A stretch of 64,000 nucleotides of DNA from Actinomyces johnsonii (GTDB lineage: Bacteria; Actinomycetota; Actinomycetes; Actinomycetales; Actinomycetaceae): positions 84,861 through 148,860 of the forward strand of contig NZ_VICB01000001.1 of assembly GCF_006546835.1 (NCBI RefSeq), given 5' to 3'. The number at the start of each line of letters is the position of its first letter. The stretch's first letter is position 1. The position numbers and the translations under genes are program-made. The notes under the pieces were generated by a model. The model did no database searches. It saw nothing but the letters and a program-made list of their open reading frames with translations, and was not told the DNA's origin. Shown here one piece after another: positions 1-8,459 of this stretch.

Positions 1-645
1 GATCCCAAAGCGGAGACGGTCGAGTCGGTCAACCAGCGCGGCGGCCGCTACCAGCTGGCCAACGTGGGACTGGCCCGCGCCAAGAACAAGGCGATGACCC
101 AATGGGAGTACCTGCCGCCGCTGCTGAGCGGCAACTGCGTCAACGACCAGACCGAGCGGCCCCAGATCTACTTCCAGGACGGCAAGTACTACCTGTTCAC
201 GATCTCGCACCGGGAGACCTACGCCGATGGCCTCCAGGGCCCCGAGGGCGTCTACGGGTTCGTGGGCGACGGGCTGCGAAGCGACTACAAGCCGCTCAAT
301 CAGAACACCGGTATCGCGCTGGGCAACCCGATCAACCTCAACTTCAACCCGGGTAAGCCCTACACGCCGGACTTCAACCAAAGCCCGTACACCTTCCAGT
401 CCTACTCGCACTACGTGATGCCCGGTGGTCTGGTGGAGTCCTTCATCGACTCCATCGGCGGCAATAAGGATGGCAACCCGGTGCGTGGAGGCTCGCTGGC
501 ACCGACGGTGAAGATCAATATCTCCGGGGACACCACCGCGGTGGACCGCACCTACGGCACCAACGGGTTGGGAGGCTTCGCGGACATTCCCGCGGACCGG
601 GCCCGCACCAACGGCGGCGACTCCCGGCCGCAGCACCTGAAGTAG
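1..645 (+). CDS. Levansucrase (GH68), C-terminal part, cut by the window edge
   Basis: The reading frame is open from base 1, so the 5' part lies outside the window; 214 residues are visible. The segment TERPQIYFQDGKYYLF is the hallmark C-terminal motif of GH68 levansucrases/inulosucrases, and the following SHRETYADGLQGPEGVYGFV stretch and the GSLAPTVKINI strand fit the last blades of the five-bladed propeller. Family enzymes split sucrose and polymerise the fructose into levan outside the cell, an extracellular store in dental plaque. The protein ends without a cell-wall sorting signal, so it is probably secreted and free. It converges on a GH32 fructosidase that could degrade the product. 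Levansucrase versus inulosucrase cannot be decided from this fragment. Confidence 0.9.
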   Translation, partial: DPKAETVESVNQRGGRYQLANVGLARAKNKAMTQWEYLPPLLSGNCVNDQTERPQIYFQDGKYYLFTISHRETYADGLQGPEGVYGFVGDGLRSDYKPLNQNTGIALGNPINLNFNPGKPYTPDFNQSPYTFQSYSHYVMPGGLVESFIDSIGGNKDGNPVRGGSLAPTVKINISGDTTAVDRTYGTNGLGGFADIPADRARTNGGDSRPQHLK

Positions 646-693
646 GCGAGGCGGGCAGGGCACCGCTGCCCAGCATCGCCCAAAGATGATGGC

Positions 694-735
694 GGGGCCG
701 TCGGAGCAGATGTTCCGGCGGCCCCGTCTTATCGT
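694..735. terminator. Hairpin terminator between convergent fructan genes
   Basis: GGGGCCG (694-700) pairs with CGGCCCC (719-725), and CGGA/TCCG extends the stem inside; GTCTTATCGT follows. It sits 48 bases after the levansucrase stop and just before the 3' end of the opposing GH32 gene, so it can serve both directions. Confidence 0.65.
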
Positions 736-758
736 CGTCCGACCTTGCCGCGGTGCTC

Positions 759-2507
759 CTACAGGACTGCCGACAGCGGGGTGAGGCTGCCCGAGGTGAT
801 AGTGGCCGTACCCGTGGCGCCCAGGACGATCTCCTGACAGCCGGGGTCGGTGAAGACCAGGAGGCTGCCGACTGTGGCGCCGTCGTCGACGAAGACCTCG
901 AGACTGGAGCGGTCGAGGTAGAGGTGCAGGCGCACCGTGGAGCCGGTGGGGTGGTAGGCCACCTCGCGGCGCAGGGCGAAGTCGGTCCTGGTGCCCTCGT
1001 CCTTGCCGTCGACCTGCGTCAGCCCCCCGTCGGTGCGGTCTAGGTAGAGGGTTCCGGCCGAGATGTTGACGCCGACGCGCACCTCCTGAACCTTGCCGTC
1101 GATCTCTCCTCGGGCCAGGCCCAGCCAGGCCTCGGATGCCTTGGAGATGTCCAGGGTCAGGTCGATCTCGACCATGCGGCCCTTGCCCAGTTCCGTCATC
1201 GCGCCACCGGCGGTGTCGGTGGCCATGAGGCCGCTGAGGTCGGTGGCCTTGCCGCGCAGCGCGTCGAGCTCGGGGACGGGCTTCTGGACGAGGGTGCGCT
1301 TACCGTTCAGGGTCGTCAGGGACAGCTCACGCGGGATGCTCATCTCGCCGCGCCAGTCGCCGGTGGGAAGCGAGTAGGGGTAGTTCCAGTTGCCCAGCCA
1401 GGCCATCCACACGCGGCGGCCCTCGATGTGCTCGAAGCTCTGGGCGGCGTAGAAGTCCTGGCCGGCGTCGGTGAACCGGGTCTCGCGGTCCTCGGGGAAG
1501 AAGACGGAGCCGTCGAAGTCCCCGATGAAGTACTGGGCGGTGGAACCGGCCGTCTCCTCGTTGGCGCCCACCGAGAGGGTCATGACCCAGCGGGTGCGGC
1601 CATCGCTGGTGTCGGTCAGGGGGAAGAGGTCGGGGCACTCCCACACGGCGGCGTGCGAGCCGATGTCCTGGCCGAAGTCGCTGGCGTGGGTCCAGGTCTT
1701 GAGGTCCGTGGAGCGGTACAGGGAGACGTGATCTCCGGCCGAGACGATCATGACCCATGCCTTGGAGTCCTCGTGCCAGAAGACCTTGGGGTCGCGGAAG
1801 TCCTTGCGCCCGTCGTTGGGGATGACGGGGTTGCCGGAGAAGCGCTGCCAGGTGCGGCCCCGATCGGTGGAGTAAGCCAGGGACTGGGCCTCGCCGCCCT
1901 CGGTAGAGGTGTAGACGGCCACCATGCCGCCGCCCTTGACCAGGCTGGAGGTGTCGGCGCCGTCGACGACGCAGCTGCCGGACATGGCCAGGCCCTGCGA
2001 GTCGTGCTCCAGGGCCGTGCCCAGGCGCTTCCAGTGCACCATGTCCATGCTGACGGCGTGGCCCCACGTGCCGTCCTGCTGGTGGAAGAGGTGGTACTCG
2101 CCCTCGTGGAGGACTAGCCCGTTGGGGTCGGCGAGGTTCCCCTTGGCGGGGCTGTAGTGGTAGGCGGGGCGGTAGGCGGCCGAGGCCGGCGAGTCCTCAA
2201 AGTCTATGAAGGTGGGGATCGGGTCTTTGCAGCAGCGCGACTTTGAGAAGAGCGCCAGGAAGGTTACTCCTGCGATGAGGGCACCGTAGCCAGCCGCGCC
2301 AATGAGCAGGGTCCGACGCCGCAGGCCGGCCTTCTGAGGCTGCGGGTCCTGAGAGCCGGTCACGTCCGGCGCGTCCTGAGGTTCCGGCGGAACCGCATCC
2401 GGCTGAGTCGACTCGGATTCCCGGGAATTCGCGGAATCAGCCGACTCAGCCGGGTCGATGGGGTGGTGGGACTGGGAGGGATGGGCGCCGTGGGACTCGT
2501 CCGTCAT
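759..2507 (-). CDS. Membrane-anchored GH32 beta-fructosidase (levanase/sucrase type)
   Basis: 582 residues. An acidic, Ser/Pro-rich N-terminus of about 60 residues is followed by RRR and one hydrophobic segment (about residues 66-88), giving a type II-like anchor or uncleaved signal. The catalytic domain shows the GH32 signatures in order: LADPNG near residue 126 (the nucleophile Asp box, usually NDPNG, with Asn replaced by Ala here), FRDPKVFW near 236 (transition-state stabiliser) and WECPDLF near 287 (acid/base Glu). A C-terminal beta-sandwich with LEVFVDDG completes the family fold. It should hydrolyse terminal fructose from levan, inulin or sucrose at the cell surface. No LPXTG motif is present, unlike the known long FruA exo-fructanases. 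The substrate is inferred from the neighbouring levansucrase. Confidence 0.88.
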   Translation of the reverse strand: MTDESHGAHPSQSHHPIDPAESADSANSRESESTQPDAVPPEPQDAPDVTGSQDPQPQKAGLRRRTLLIGAAGYGALIAGVTFLALFSKSRCCKDPIPTFIDFEDSPASAAYRPAYHYSPAKGNLADPNGLVLHEGEYHLFHQQDGTWGHAVSMDMVHWKRLGTALEHDSQGLAMSGSCVVDGADTSSLVKGGGMVAVYTSTEGGEAQSLAYSTDRGRTWQRFSGNPVIPNDGRKDFRDPKVFWHEDSKAWVMIVSAGDHVSLYRSTDLKTWTHASDFGQDIGSHAAVWECPDLFPLTDTSDGRTRWVMTLSVGANEETAGSTAQYFIGDFDGSVFFPEDRETRFTDAGQDFYAAQSFEHIEGRRVWMAWLGNWNYPYSLPTGDWRGEMSIPRELSLTTLNGKRTLVQKPVPELDALRGKATDLSGLMATDTAGGAMTELGKGRMVEIDLTLDISKASEAWLGLARGEIDGKVQEVRVGVNISAGTLYLDRTDGGLTQVDGKDEGTRTDFALRREVAYHPTGSTVRLHLYLDRSSLEVFVDDGATVGSLLVFTDPGCQEIVLGATGTATITSGSLTPLSAVL

Positions 2508-2549
2508 GACCTCAAGGTTAATCGGCCGGTCAGGCGAGCGACGACGCTT

Positions 2550-3446
2550 CTAGAGCGAGCGCTCCGCGGTCTCGACCACGTTGGCCAGCAGCAGGGCGCG
2601 GGTCATGGGCCCCACGCCACCGGGGTTGGGCGAGAGCCAGGAGGCCACCTCGTCGACGCCGTCGGCGACGTCGCCGGCGATGCGGCCCTTGCCGGTGGCC
2701 GGGTCGACGACGCGCGAGACGCCCACGTCCAGGACGACGGCTCCGGGGGCCACCATTTCCGGGGTGATGATGCCGGGGCTGCCGGCCGCGGAGATGACGA
2801 CGTCGGCCCGGCGCACGTGGTCGGCCAGGTCCGTAGTGCCGGTGTGGCAGATGTCGACGGTGGCGTTAACGTCCTTGCGCCCCAGGAGCAGGCCGATAGA
2901 GCGTCCCACCGTGACGCCGCGGCCGACGACGCACACGTTGCGGCCGGCCAGGTCGATGCCGTGGCGCTCCATGAGCTCGATGCAGCCGCGCGGCGTGCAG
3001 GGCAGGGGCGAGTCGATGGGGCCCGAGGCCCGCAGCACCAGGCGCCCCAGGTTGGTGGGGTGCAGGCCGTCGGCGTCCTTGGCCGGGTCAACGCGCTCCA
3101 GGATGGCGTTGGTGTCCACGTCCGCCGGCAGCGGGAGCTGGACGATGTAGCCGGTGCAGGCGTCATCCGCATTGAGGCGGTCGACGGCGGCCTCCACCTC
3201 GGCCTGGGTGGCGGTGGCCGGCAGGTCCTCGCGGATGGAGAGGATGCCGACCTCGGCGCAGTCGGTGTGCTTGCCGGCGACGTACTTGACGCTGCCGGGG
3301 TCCTCCCCCACCAGGACCGTGCCCAGGCCGGGGGTGACGCCGCGCTCGCGCAGCGCCGCGACTCGCTCGGCGAGCTCGGCCTTGAGGGCTGCGGCCGTGG
3401 CCTTGCCATCCAGGACCCGGGCGGGCCCGTCCCAGGGGGCCCTCAC
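2550..3446 (-). CDS. folD: Bifunctional methylenetetrahydrofolate dehydrogenase/cyclohydrolase FolD
   Basis: 298 residues, usual length for FolD. It interconverts 5,10-methylene-THF, methenyl-THF and 10-formyl-THF in the cytosol, using NADP. Visible motifs are [14 protein letters not shown] with the catalytic Lys, the [11 protein letters not shown] stretch, and the Rossmann segment [16 protein letters not shown], whose GVT form is common in actinobacterial FolD. The start is GTG, and its GTGA overlaps the glyA stop codon, so the two genes are translationally coupled. GlyA makes the 5,10-methylene-THF that FolD oxidises. Confidence 0.95.
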   Translation of the reverse strand: MRAPWDGPARVLDGKATAAALKAELAERVAALRERGVTPGLGTVLVGEDPGSVKYVAGKHTDCAEVGILSIREDLPATATQAEVEAAVDRLNADDACTGYIVQLPLPADVDTNAILERVDPAKDADGLHPTNLGRLVLRASGPIDSPLPCTPRGCIELMERHGIDLAGRNVCVVGRGVTVGRSIGLLLGRKDVNATVDICHTGTTDLADHVRRADVVISAAGSPGIITPEMVAPGAVVLDVGVSRVVDPATGKGRIAGDVADGVDEVASWLSPNPGGVGPMTRALLLANVVETAERSL

Positions 3447-4753
3447 TGGGCCAGCCCCGGGTAGAGGGGGAAGGCGTCGGTCAGGGCGCGCACACGGCCG
3501 CGCAGGGCGGCCAGGGTCTCGTCGTCGGCGGTGCCGGCGGCTCCGTGGATGAGGGTGGTGGCAATGATGTCGGCGACCTCGGTGAACTCGGCGTCACCGA
3601 AGCCGCGGGTGGCCAGGGCGGGGGTGCCGATGCGCAGACCGGAGGTCACGCGCGGGGGGCGCGGGTCGAAGGGGACAGCGTTGCGGTTGACCGTGATGCC
3701 AGCGGTGTGAAGGAGGTCCTCGGCCTGCTGGCCGTCCAGGGAGGAGTCGCGCAGGTCGACCAGCACCAGGTGGACGTCGGTGCCGCCGGTAACGAGGCTG
3801 ACGCCGGCGGCGCGCACGTCGTCGGCCCCCAGGCGCTCGGCGATGATGGCGGCGCCGCGCACGGTGCGCTCCTGGCGCTCGCGGAACTCCTCAGTGCCGG
3901 CGATCTTCATGGCCACGGCCTTGGCGGCGATGACGTGCATGAGGGGGCCGCCCTGCTGGCCGGGGAAGACGGCCGAGTTGAGCTTCTTGCCCCACTGCTC
4001 GGCGCGGCTGGACAGGAGCATGCCGGAGCGGGGGCCGCCCAGGGTCTTGTGAACGGTGGTGGACACGACGTCGGCGTGCGGGACGGGGTTGGGGTGCAGG
4101 CCGGCGGCCACCAGCCCGGCGAAGTGGGCCATGTCCACCCACAGAGCGGCGCCGACCTCGTCGGCGATGGCGCGGAAGGCGGCGAAGTCGAGGTGGCGGG
4201 GGTAGGCCGACCATCCGGCGATGATGACCGTGGGGCGCTCGCGCAGGGCGGCTTCGCGCACCTGGTCCATCTCGATGCGCATGGTGGTCTCGTCGACGCC
4301 GTAGGCGGTGGCGTTGTAGTTCTTGCCGGAGAAGTTGATCTTCATGCCGTGGGTGAGGTGGCCGCCGTGGGCCAGGGACAGGCCCAGGAGGGTGTCGCCG
4401 GGGGTGGCCAGGGCGTGGAGGACGGCGGCGTTGGCCTGGGCCCCGGAGTGGGGCTGGACGTTGGCCCACTCGGCGTCAAAGACGGCCTTGGCGCGCTCGA
4501 TGGCCAGGGACTCGGCGACGTCGACGACCTCGCAGCCGCCGTAATAGCGGCGCCCGGGGTAGCCCTCGGCGTACTTGTTGGTCAGGACCGAGCCCTGACA
4601 CTCCAGGACGGCCCGGGGAACGAAGTTCTCCGAGGCGATCATCTCCAGGGTCTCGCGCTGGCGGGCGAGCTCGCCGGTGAGGACCTCGGCGATGTCCGGG
4701 TCGAGCTCGGCCAGGGGCTGGTTCAGGGACGGGGTGACGGCTTGCGCGGTCAT
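3443..4753 (-). CDS. glyA: Serine hydroxymethyltransferase
   Basis: 436 residues from the chosen ATG at 4753, which has a good GAGGAGA ribosome site three bases upstream; the frame stays open to 4903, but those extra codons are not family sequence. The enzyme converts serine and THF to glycine and 5,10-methylene-THF with [16 protein letters not shown] near the N-terminus is typical, and [14 protein letters not shown] contains the Lys that binds PLP. It is the first gene of a two-gene unit with folD (4-base overlap). I looked for a THF riboswitch in the 235 bases upstream (4754-4988) and saw no convincing one. Confidence 0.96.
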   Translation of the reverse strand: MTAQAVTPSLNQPLAELDPDIAEVLTGELARQRETLEMIASENFVPRAVLECQGSVLTNKYAEGYPGRRYYGGCEVVDVAESLAIERAKAVFDAEWANVQPHSGAQANAAVLHALATPGDTLLGLSLAHGGHLTHGMKINFSGKNYNATAYGVDETTMRIEMDQVREAALRERPTVIIAGWSAYPRHLDFAAFRAIADEVGAALWVDMAHFAGLVAAGLHPNPVPHADVVSTTVHKTLGGPRSGMLLSSRAEQWGKKLNSAVFPGQQGGPLMHVIAAKAVAMKIAGTEEFRERQERTVRGAAIIAERLGADDVRAAGVSLVTGGTDVHLVLVDLRDSSLDGQQAEDLLHTAGITVNRNAVPFDPRPPRVTSGLRIGTPALATRGFGDAEFTEVADIIATTLIHGAAGTADDETLAALRGRVRALTDAFPLYPGLAQ

Positions 4754-4988
4754 GTCTCTCCTCGGGTGTGGGGCGCACGCTGTGCCGTGGCAGGCGGCCG
4801 TGCGCGCGCTGGTAGGCGATCCGCGGCCCAGGCGGGCGACCCCGGAGTCGTGTTCGTGCCGCTCCCCGGTGGTGATCCACCCGGCGCCAGTCGCGACGGA
4901 CATAGCCTAACGCGTCGGGTCCGCTGGGCACCTCGTGCGGCTGCGTACGTCTGCGTGTGTCCATGCGCGCCTGAGCACTCGGACGGTC

Positions 4989-6203
4989 TCACTCCTCCTG
5001 GCCGAACCAATCGCCCAGGCCGTCGTCGGCGCCGATCCAGGCCAGGGCCTGGGCCATTTCCTCGGGGCGCAGGAGGATCCGGCCGAAGGCGCGGCGCACC
5101 TGCTCGCGCATGCGCTCATCGCCGATGCCGGTGACCACGAGGTGGCAGCGGGGCTCACCGGAGGCGCGAGCGGCGGTGCCGTCGGCAGGGGCGACCGGCA
5201 CATCGGCCCAGGTTCCAGCATCGCCGACGCTGAGGGCACCTCCGGCGACCTCCCAGGTGCAGACCCGGCCGGGACGGCTGGGCAGCCAGAAGCAGCCGCG
5301 AGCGCATAGGCCCTGGCCGGCGAGGTCGACGACGAGGGCGCGCAGGCGCCCGGGGTGGAAGGGCAGGGCAGCGCTGAGGTCGAGGGTCCACACGCCGTGG
5401 TCGTCGGGGCCGCCCCAGGCGCTGGTGGTAGCGGGATGGATGCGACTCAGGGAGGCCGAGGCGTCGTGGGAGAGGCCGGTGAGGGTCTCCAGGAGGGGCG
5501 CGTCGAGCCCGGGGAGTAGCAGCGCGTCGTGGGGGCGCAGGTGCTCGATGAGGTCGGCCCCGGCGGGATCCTCGTCGCGTCCCAGGGCCAGGACGACGTC
5601 GGCGTAGCCGAGGTTGGCCAGGTGCACGGCGCCCGTGCAGCGGCAGTCGCCGGGGAAGGCGGCCAGCAGGCGGTGCTCGAGGAGCTCGTCCAAGGCGGTG
5701 GTGGCGTCCAGGACATGGGCGGCCCCGGCCAGTCTCACACCGGTGCCGGCGAGGTCCTCGGCTAGGCGGGGCAGGAGGTGGGCGAGTTCGACGGCCGCTG
5801 GCAGGAGGATGACGGTGGTGCCGCCCGGGTCCTGGGCGGCACGGTCCTCGGCGACGGCGACCAGGACCTCGCGCAGTGAGCAGGTGGGGCAGGTGAAGGG
5901 CATGGGGACGTCGAGGCGCACCGGGTCGTCGTCGAAGCCGTCGGCCGAGCTGTGGCTGACGAGGCAGACCAGATCGCCGCTGTCGTCACCGACGTCGCAG
6001 CCCTCCTCGTCCTCGTCGCCGCCATCTTCCTCGTCGAAGTGGAAGCCGGCGCGGATGACGACGGCGTCCTGGCCGGCCAGGGAGAGGTCGACCAGGTCCA
6101 GCAGGGCAGGGTCGACGGCGCCGATGAGGGACAGGGCGTGCCGGCCATCGGCATCAGTCCGGGTACCGGGGAGAGCGAAGAGGTCATCCGAGGGATCGGT
6201 CAC
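4989..6203 (-). CDS. CobW/G3E-like protein without P-loop, Zur-regulated
   Basis: 404 residues from GTG at 6203, chosen because GGAGG lies five bases upstream; an earlier GTG at 6230 abuts the Zur box and has no ribosome site. The protein keeps the CxxC-type metal motif [17 protein letters not shown] (related to the GCxCC of G3E metallochaperone GTPases) and a C-terminal CobW_C-like domain ([10 protein letters not shown] onward), but has no Walker A motif at its N-terminus. An Asp/Glu-rich stretch with His and Cys (about residues 55-80) may bind metal. Degenerate CobW-like proteins beside zinc-free ribosomal protein genes are known in actinobacteria and are linked to zinc starvation. The role as a zinc-handling protein is inference; GTPase activity is unlikely. 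Confidence 0.7.
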   Translation of the reverse strand: MTDPSDDLFALPGTRTDADGRHALSLIGAVDPALLDLVDLSLAGQDAVVIRAGFHFDEEDGGDEDEEGCDVGDDSGDLVCLVSHSSADGFDDDPVRLDVPMPFTCPTCSLREVLVAVAEDRAAQDPGGTTVILLPAAVELAHLLPRLAEDLAGTGVRLAGAAHVLDATTALDELLEHRLLAAFPGDCRCTGAVHLANLGYADVVLALGRDEDPAGADLIEHLRPHDALLLPGLDAPLLETLTGLSHDASASLSRIHPATTSAWGGPDDHGVWTLDLSAALPFHPGRLRALVVDLAGQGLCARGCFWLPSRPGRVCTWEVAGGALSVGDAGTWADVPVAPADGTAARASGEPRCHLVVTGIGDERMREQVRRAFGRILLRPEEMAQALAWIGADDGLGDWFGQEE

Positions 6204-6220
6204 GAGGTCCTCCAGCAGAG

Positions 6221-6249
6221 TTGACGACACTGAGAATCATTCTTATATC
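6221..6249 (+). promoter_or_regulatory. Predicted promoter of rpmB with little or no 5' leader
   Basis: TTGACG (6221-6226) as -35 and TATATC (6244-6249) as -10, with a 17-base spacer that contains most of the Zur box. Transcription would start about 6256-6259, at or next to the rpmB ATG (6259). No Shine-Dalgarno sequence is visible before that ATG, so the message is probably leaderless. The -35 is a good match, the -10 four of six. Confidence 0.5.
6231..6245. promoter_or_regulatory. Zur operator (zinc uptake regulator box)
   Basis: The 15-mer TGAGAATCATTCTTA is an inverted repeat centred on C6238 (AGAAT/ATTCT perfect, outer T/A pair also matching, one mismatch). It closely resembles the actinobacterial Zur consensus TGAnAATnATTnTCA. 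It lies between the divergent CobW-like gene and the operon of zinc-independent ribosomal proteins, the classic Zur targets. Under zinc repletion Zur would cover the rpmB promoter. Confidence 0.8.
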
Positions 6250-6258
6250 ATGCTCGTC

Positions 6259-6498
6259 ATGACAACCTACTGCCAAGTCACGGGAGCCCGGCCGGTCTTC
6301 GGCCGCTCCGTCTCCCACTCGCACCGGCGCACACCGCGGCGCTGGGACCCCAATCTGCAGCGCAAGCGCTACTGGGTGCCGTCGCTGGGGCGCACCGTGC
6401 GTCTGACGGTATCCGCCAAGGGCATCCGCACGATCGACAAGCTGGGCATCGACGTCGTCGTGGCCCAAATGCTGGCCCGAGGGGAGAAGCTGTCATGA
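6259..6498 (+). CDS. rpmB: 50S ribosomal protein L28, zinc-independent form
   Basis: 79 residues. [20 protein letters not shown] and the [16 protein letters not shown]-type core are L28 family sequence. The single Cys of CQVTG is not part of a CxxC pair, so there is no zinc knuckle. I chose ATG 6259 (MTTYCQ); an ATG at 6250 would add three residues but lies within the predicted promoter. First gene of a cassette in which rpmB, rpmG and rpsN overlap stop-to-start by ATGA or one base. Expected to replace its zinc-binding paralogue when zinc is scarce. Confidence 0.93.
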   Translation: MTTYCQVTGARPVFGRSVSHSHRRTPRRWDPNLQRKRYWVPSLGRTVRLTVSAKGIRTIDKLGIDVVVAQMLARGEKLS

Positions 6499-6668
6499 GC
6501 GGCGCCAAAGGGAAGGACCTGCGGCCGATCATCAAGATGGTCTCCACCGCGGGCACAGGGCACACCTACGTCACCCGCAAGAACCGCCGCAACACCCCCG
6601 ACCGGCTGGTACTGCGCAAGTTCGACCCGGTGGTGCGCCGGCACGTGGAGTACAAGGAGTCGCGCTGA
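6495..6668 (+). CDS. rpmG: 50S ribosomal protein L33, zinc-independent form
   Basis: 57 residues. [19 protein letters not shown] and the [15 protein letters not shown] ending are typical L33. The protein has no cysteine at all, which marks the C-minus paralogue. Its ATG overlaps the rpmB stop (ATGA at 6495-6498), and its TGA shares a base with the rpsN start, indicating coupled translation within the Zur-controlled unit. Confidence 0.93.
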   Translation: MSGAKGKDLRPIIKMVSTAGTGHTYVTRKNRRNTPDRLVLRKFDPVVRRHVEYKESR

Positions 6669-6973
6669 TGGCCAAGAAGTCCAAGATCGCCGCCGAGCTG
6701 CGGCGCCGGGAGGTGGTGGCCCGCTACGCCGAGCGCCGGGCCGAACTCAAGCGGGCCTCAGTGAACCCCCACCTGAGCCAGGCCGAGCGCGACGAGGCGA
6801 TGGCGGCACTGCACGCGCTGCCCCGGGACGCCTCCCCCACCCGCCTGCGCCGCCGCGACGCGGTCGATGGGCGCCCGCGCGGGCACCTGCGCGTCACCGG
6901 AACCTCCCGGGTGCGCTTCCGCCAGATGGCGCTGCGCGGCGAGCTGCCGGGCATCGTCAAGTCCTCCTGGTAG
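6668..6973 (+). CDS. rpsN: 30S ribosomal protein S14, zinc-independent long form
   Basis: 101 residues, the length of the long S14 class, against about 61 for zinc-binding S14. [17 protein letters not shown] at the start and the C-terminal [22 protein letters not shown] are diagnostic. No cysteines, so no zinc ribbon. It shares one base with rpmG and is followed by 119 bases before rpmE2, in which a small GGGCT/AGCCC hairpin is visible. Confidence 0.95.
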   Translation: MAKKSKIAAELRRREVVARYAERRAELKRASVNPHLSQAERDEAMAALHALPRDASPTRLRRRDAVDGRPRGHLRVTGTSRVRFRQMALRGELPGIVKSSW

Positions 6974-7092
6974 CCGGGCGGGCTCAGCCACGGAGCCCGC
7001 GATCGCCAGGCGGCGAGGCCCGCCGCGGCCACCCATTCTCACAGCACCCACCAATACCGACCACCCCAATCACCCATATCCGAGGAGCTCTC

Positions 7093-7344
7093 ATGCGCCC
7101 GGGGATCCACCCCAGCTACCAGCCCATCGTCTTTCGCGATAAGTCGGCCGGCTTCGCCTTCCTGACCCGTTCGACTCTGACGTCGTCGGAGACCATCGAG
7201 TGGGAGGACGGCAACACCTACCCGGTCTACGACGTCGATGTCTCTAGCGCCTCGCACCCGTTCTGGACCGGCCAGGGCCGCATCCTGGACACGGCCGGTC
7301 GGGTGGAGAAGTTCGAGCGCCGCTACGGCAAGCGGACGCGCTAG
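7093..7344 (+). CDS. rpmE2: 50S ribosomal protein L31 type B (zinc-independent)
   Basis: 83 residues. [16 protein letters not shown] followed by FLTRST and the HPFWTGQ motif is type B L31, which lacks the CxxC zinc site of type A. GAGGAG lies five bases before the ATG. It belongs to the same zinc-sparing cassette, although 119 bases separate it from rpsN and I saw no second Zur box there. Confidence 0.94.
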   Translation: MRPGIHPSYQPIVFRDKSAGFAFLTRSTLTSSETIEWEDGNTYPVYDVDVSSASHPFWTGQGRILDTAGRVEKFERRYGKRTR

Positions 7345-7407
7345 TCGCGCAGGCAGGCCCCACGCCCGGACATCGCAGTACAGGAAGAGAGAGTTAAGGA
7401 GTCACTC

Positions 7408-7530
7408 ATGAAGGTTCGCGCCTCGATCCGGTCCCTGGCCAAGCAGCCGGGCTCCAAGGTGGTCCGACGCCGCGGTCACACCTACGTCATCAACAAGAAG
7501 AATCCCCGCCTCAAGGCCCGTCAGGGCTGA
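7408..7530 (+). CDS. rpmJ: 50S ribosomal protein L36, zinc-independent form
   Basis: 40 residues. [19 protein letters not shown] followed by [20 protein letters not shown] is L36, but the Cys/His zinc-binding residues of the standard 37-residue form are absent, as in the YkgO-type paralogue. AAGGAG lies seven bases upstream. Last gene of the cassette; a strong terminator begins 24 bases after the stop. Confidence 0.92.
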   Translation: MKVRASIRSLAKQPGSKVVRRRGHTYVINKKNPRLKARQG

Positions 7531-7554
7531 TCGGTCGAGGCCAGTACCCCCACC

Positions 7555-7597
7555 GGGCCGGGATGCGCAGCAGCGCGCATCCCGGCCCTTCCTTTCC
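7555..7597 (+). terminator. Intrinsic terminator of the zinc-sparing ribosomal protein operon
   Basis: A 14-bp perfect stem (7555-7568 with 7575-7588, GGGCCGGGATGCGC) with a 6-base loop AGCAGC, followed by TTCCTTTCCT. It ends the rpmB-rpmJ unit and insulates the urease cluster. Confidence 0.85.
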
Positions 7598-7716
7598 TCA
7601 GTATCGACGCCGGTCGACAAAGAATGCCCAGTACTTCAACCGTAAGCACCACATTCCCGCAATGAAGCGGAAAACCGAGGAGGAGAACACTCCCCCACGC
7701 TGTCACCGATCGACCG

Positions 7717-7753
7717 GAAATATTCATGTAACACGCAAGGCATTGCCTATAAG
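7717..7753 (+). promoter_or_regulatory. GlnR-like site and -10 element upstream of ureA
   Basis: GAAAT-n6-GTAAC (7717-7732) matches the alternating a/b half-sites of actinobacterial GlnR boxes (GAAAC-n6-GTnAC) with one mismatch. TATAAG at 7748-7753 is a plausible -10, which would place the start of transcription near 7760, about 60 bases before ureA. The 220-base region is more AT-rich than its surroundings. Nitrogen control of Actinomyces urease is reported in the literature; that GlnR acts here is inference. Confidence 0.45.
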
Positions 7754-7819
7754 CGTTCGTCACACGCGGACAAGCTCGCGCTTATGCGCCCGCTCCGAAC
7801 CGTCTCTGGGAGAAGCCCG

Positions 7820-8134
7820 ATGCACCTCACTCCTCGTGAGCAGGAGAAGCTACTCATCGTCGTCGCCGCAGACCTGGCACGAAGACGCAAGGACAGAGGG
7901 ATCCGGCTCAACCACCCCGAGGCAGTCGCCTACATCACCGCTGAGATCCTCGAAGGAGCCCGAGAGGGGCGCACCGTCTCCGACCTCATGGCCTATGGCA
8001 CCACCCTGCTGACCCGCGAGGACGTCATGGAGGGGGTCCCCGAGATGATCCGCGCGGTCCAGGTGGAGGCGACCTTCCCCGACGGGACCAAGCTCGTCTC
8101 CGTCCACGACCCGATTCGCAGGAGGCTGTCATGA
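7820..8134 (+). CDS. ureA: Urease gamma subunit
   Basis: 104 residues from ATG 7820, preceded by [31 protein letters not shown] and the C-terminal [20 protein letters not shown] are UreA signatures. UreA packs with UreB and UreC in the cytosolic urease that hydrolyses urea to ammonia and carbamate; in oral bacteria this raises plaque pH and supplies nitrogen. Overlaps ureB by four bases (ATGA). Confidence 0.97.
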   Translation: MHLTPREQEKLLIVVAADLARRRKDRGIRLNHPEAVAYITAEILEGAREGRTVSDLMAYGTTLLTREDVMEGVPEMIRAVQVEATFPDGTKLVSVHDPIRRRLS

Positions 8135-8442
8135 TCCCGGGCATGTACCGGCTCGCGAGCGGCACCATCACCATCAACGAGGACCGCCCCACCGTCGACC
8201 TCGACGTCCTCAACACCGGGGACCGCCCCATTCAGGTCGGCTCGCACTTCCATTTCGCCGAGGTCAACTCCGCGCTGTCCTTCGACCGGCAGGCCGCTCG
8301 CGGTTTCCGCCTCGATATTCCCGCCGGAACCGCCGTTCGCTTCGAGCCGGGCGACTCCAGGCCAGTCCACCTGGTGGCACTGGCCGGAGCGCGGAGGGTC
8401 TTCGGGCTGGCAGGCAAGACGAACGGACCCATCCAGGGCTGA
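8131..8442 (+). CDS. ureB: Urease beta subunit
   Basis: 103 residues; [16 protein letters not shown], the [17 protein letters not shown] motif and [16 protein letters not shown] near the C-terminus are canonical UreB. Its start overlaps the ureA stop and ureC begins 17 bases later, so the three structural genes form one translational block. Confidence 0.97.
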   Translation: MIPGMYRLASGTITINEDRPTVDLDVLNTGDRPIQVGSHFHFAEVNSALSFDRQAARGFRLDIPAGTAVRFEPGDSRPVHLVALAGARRVFGLAGKTNGPIQG

Positions 8443-8459
8443 GAGCACAGGAGCACACC

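Noticed and set aside
4754..4988. Possible THF or glycine riboswitch before glyA
   Set aside because: No conserved riboswitch core could be recognised in the leader.
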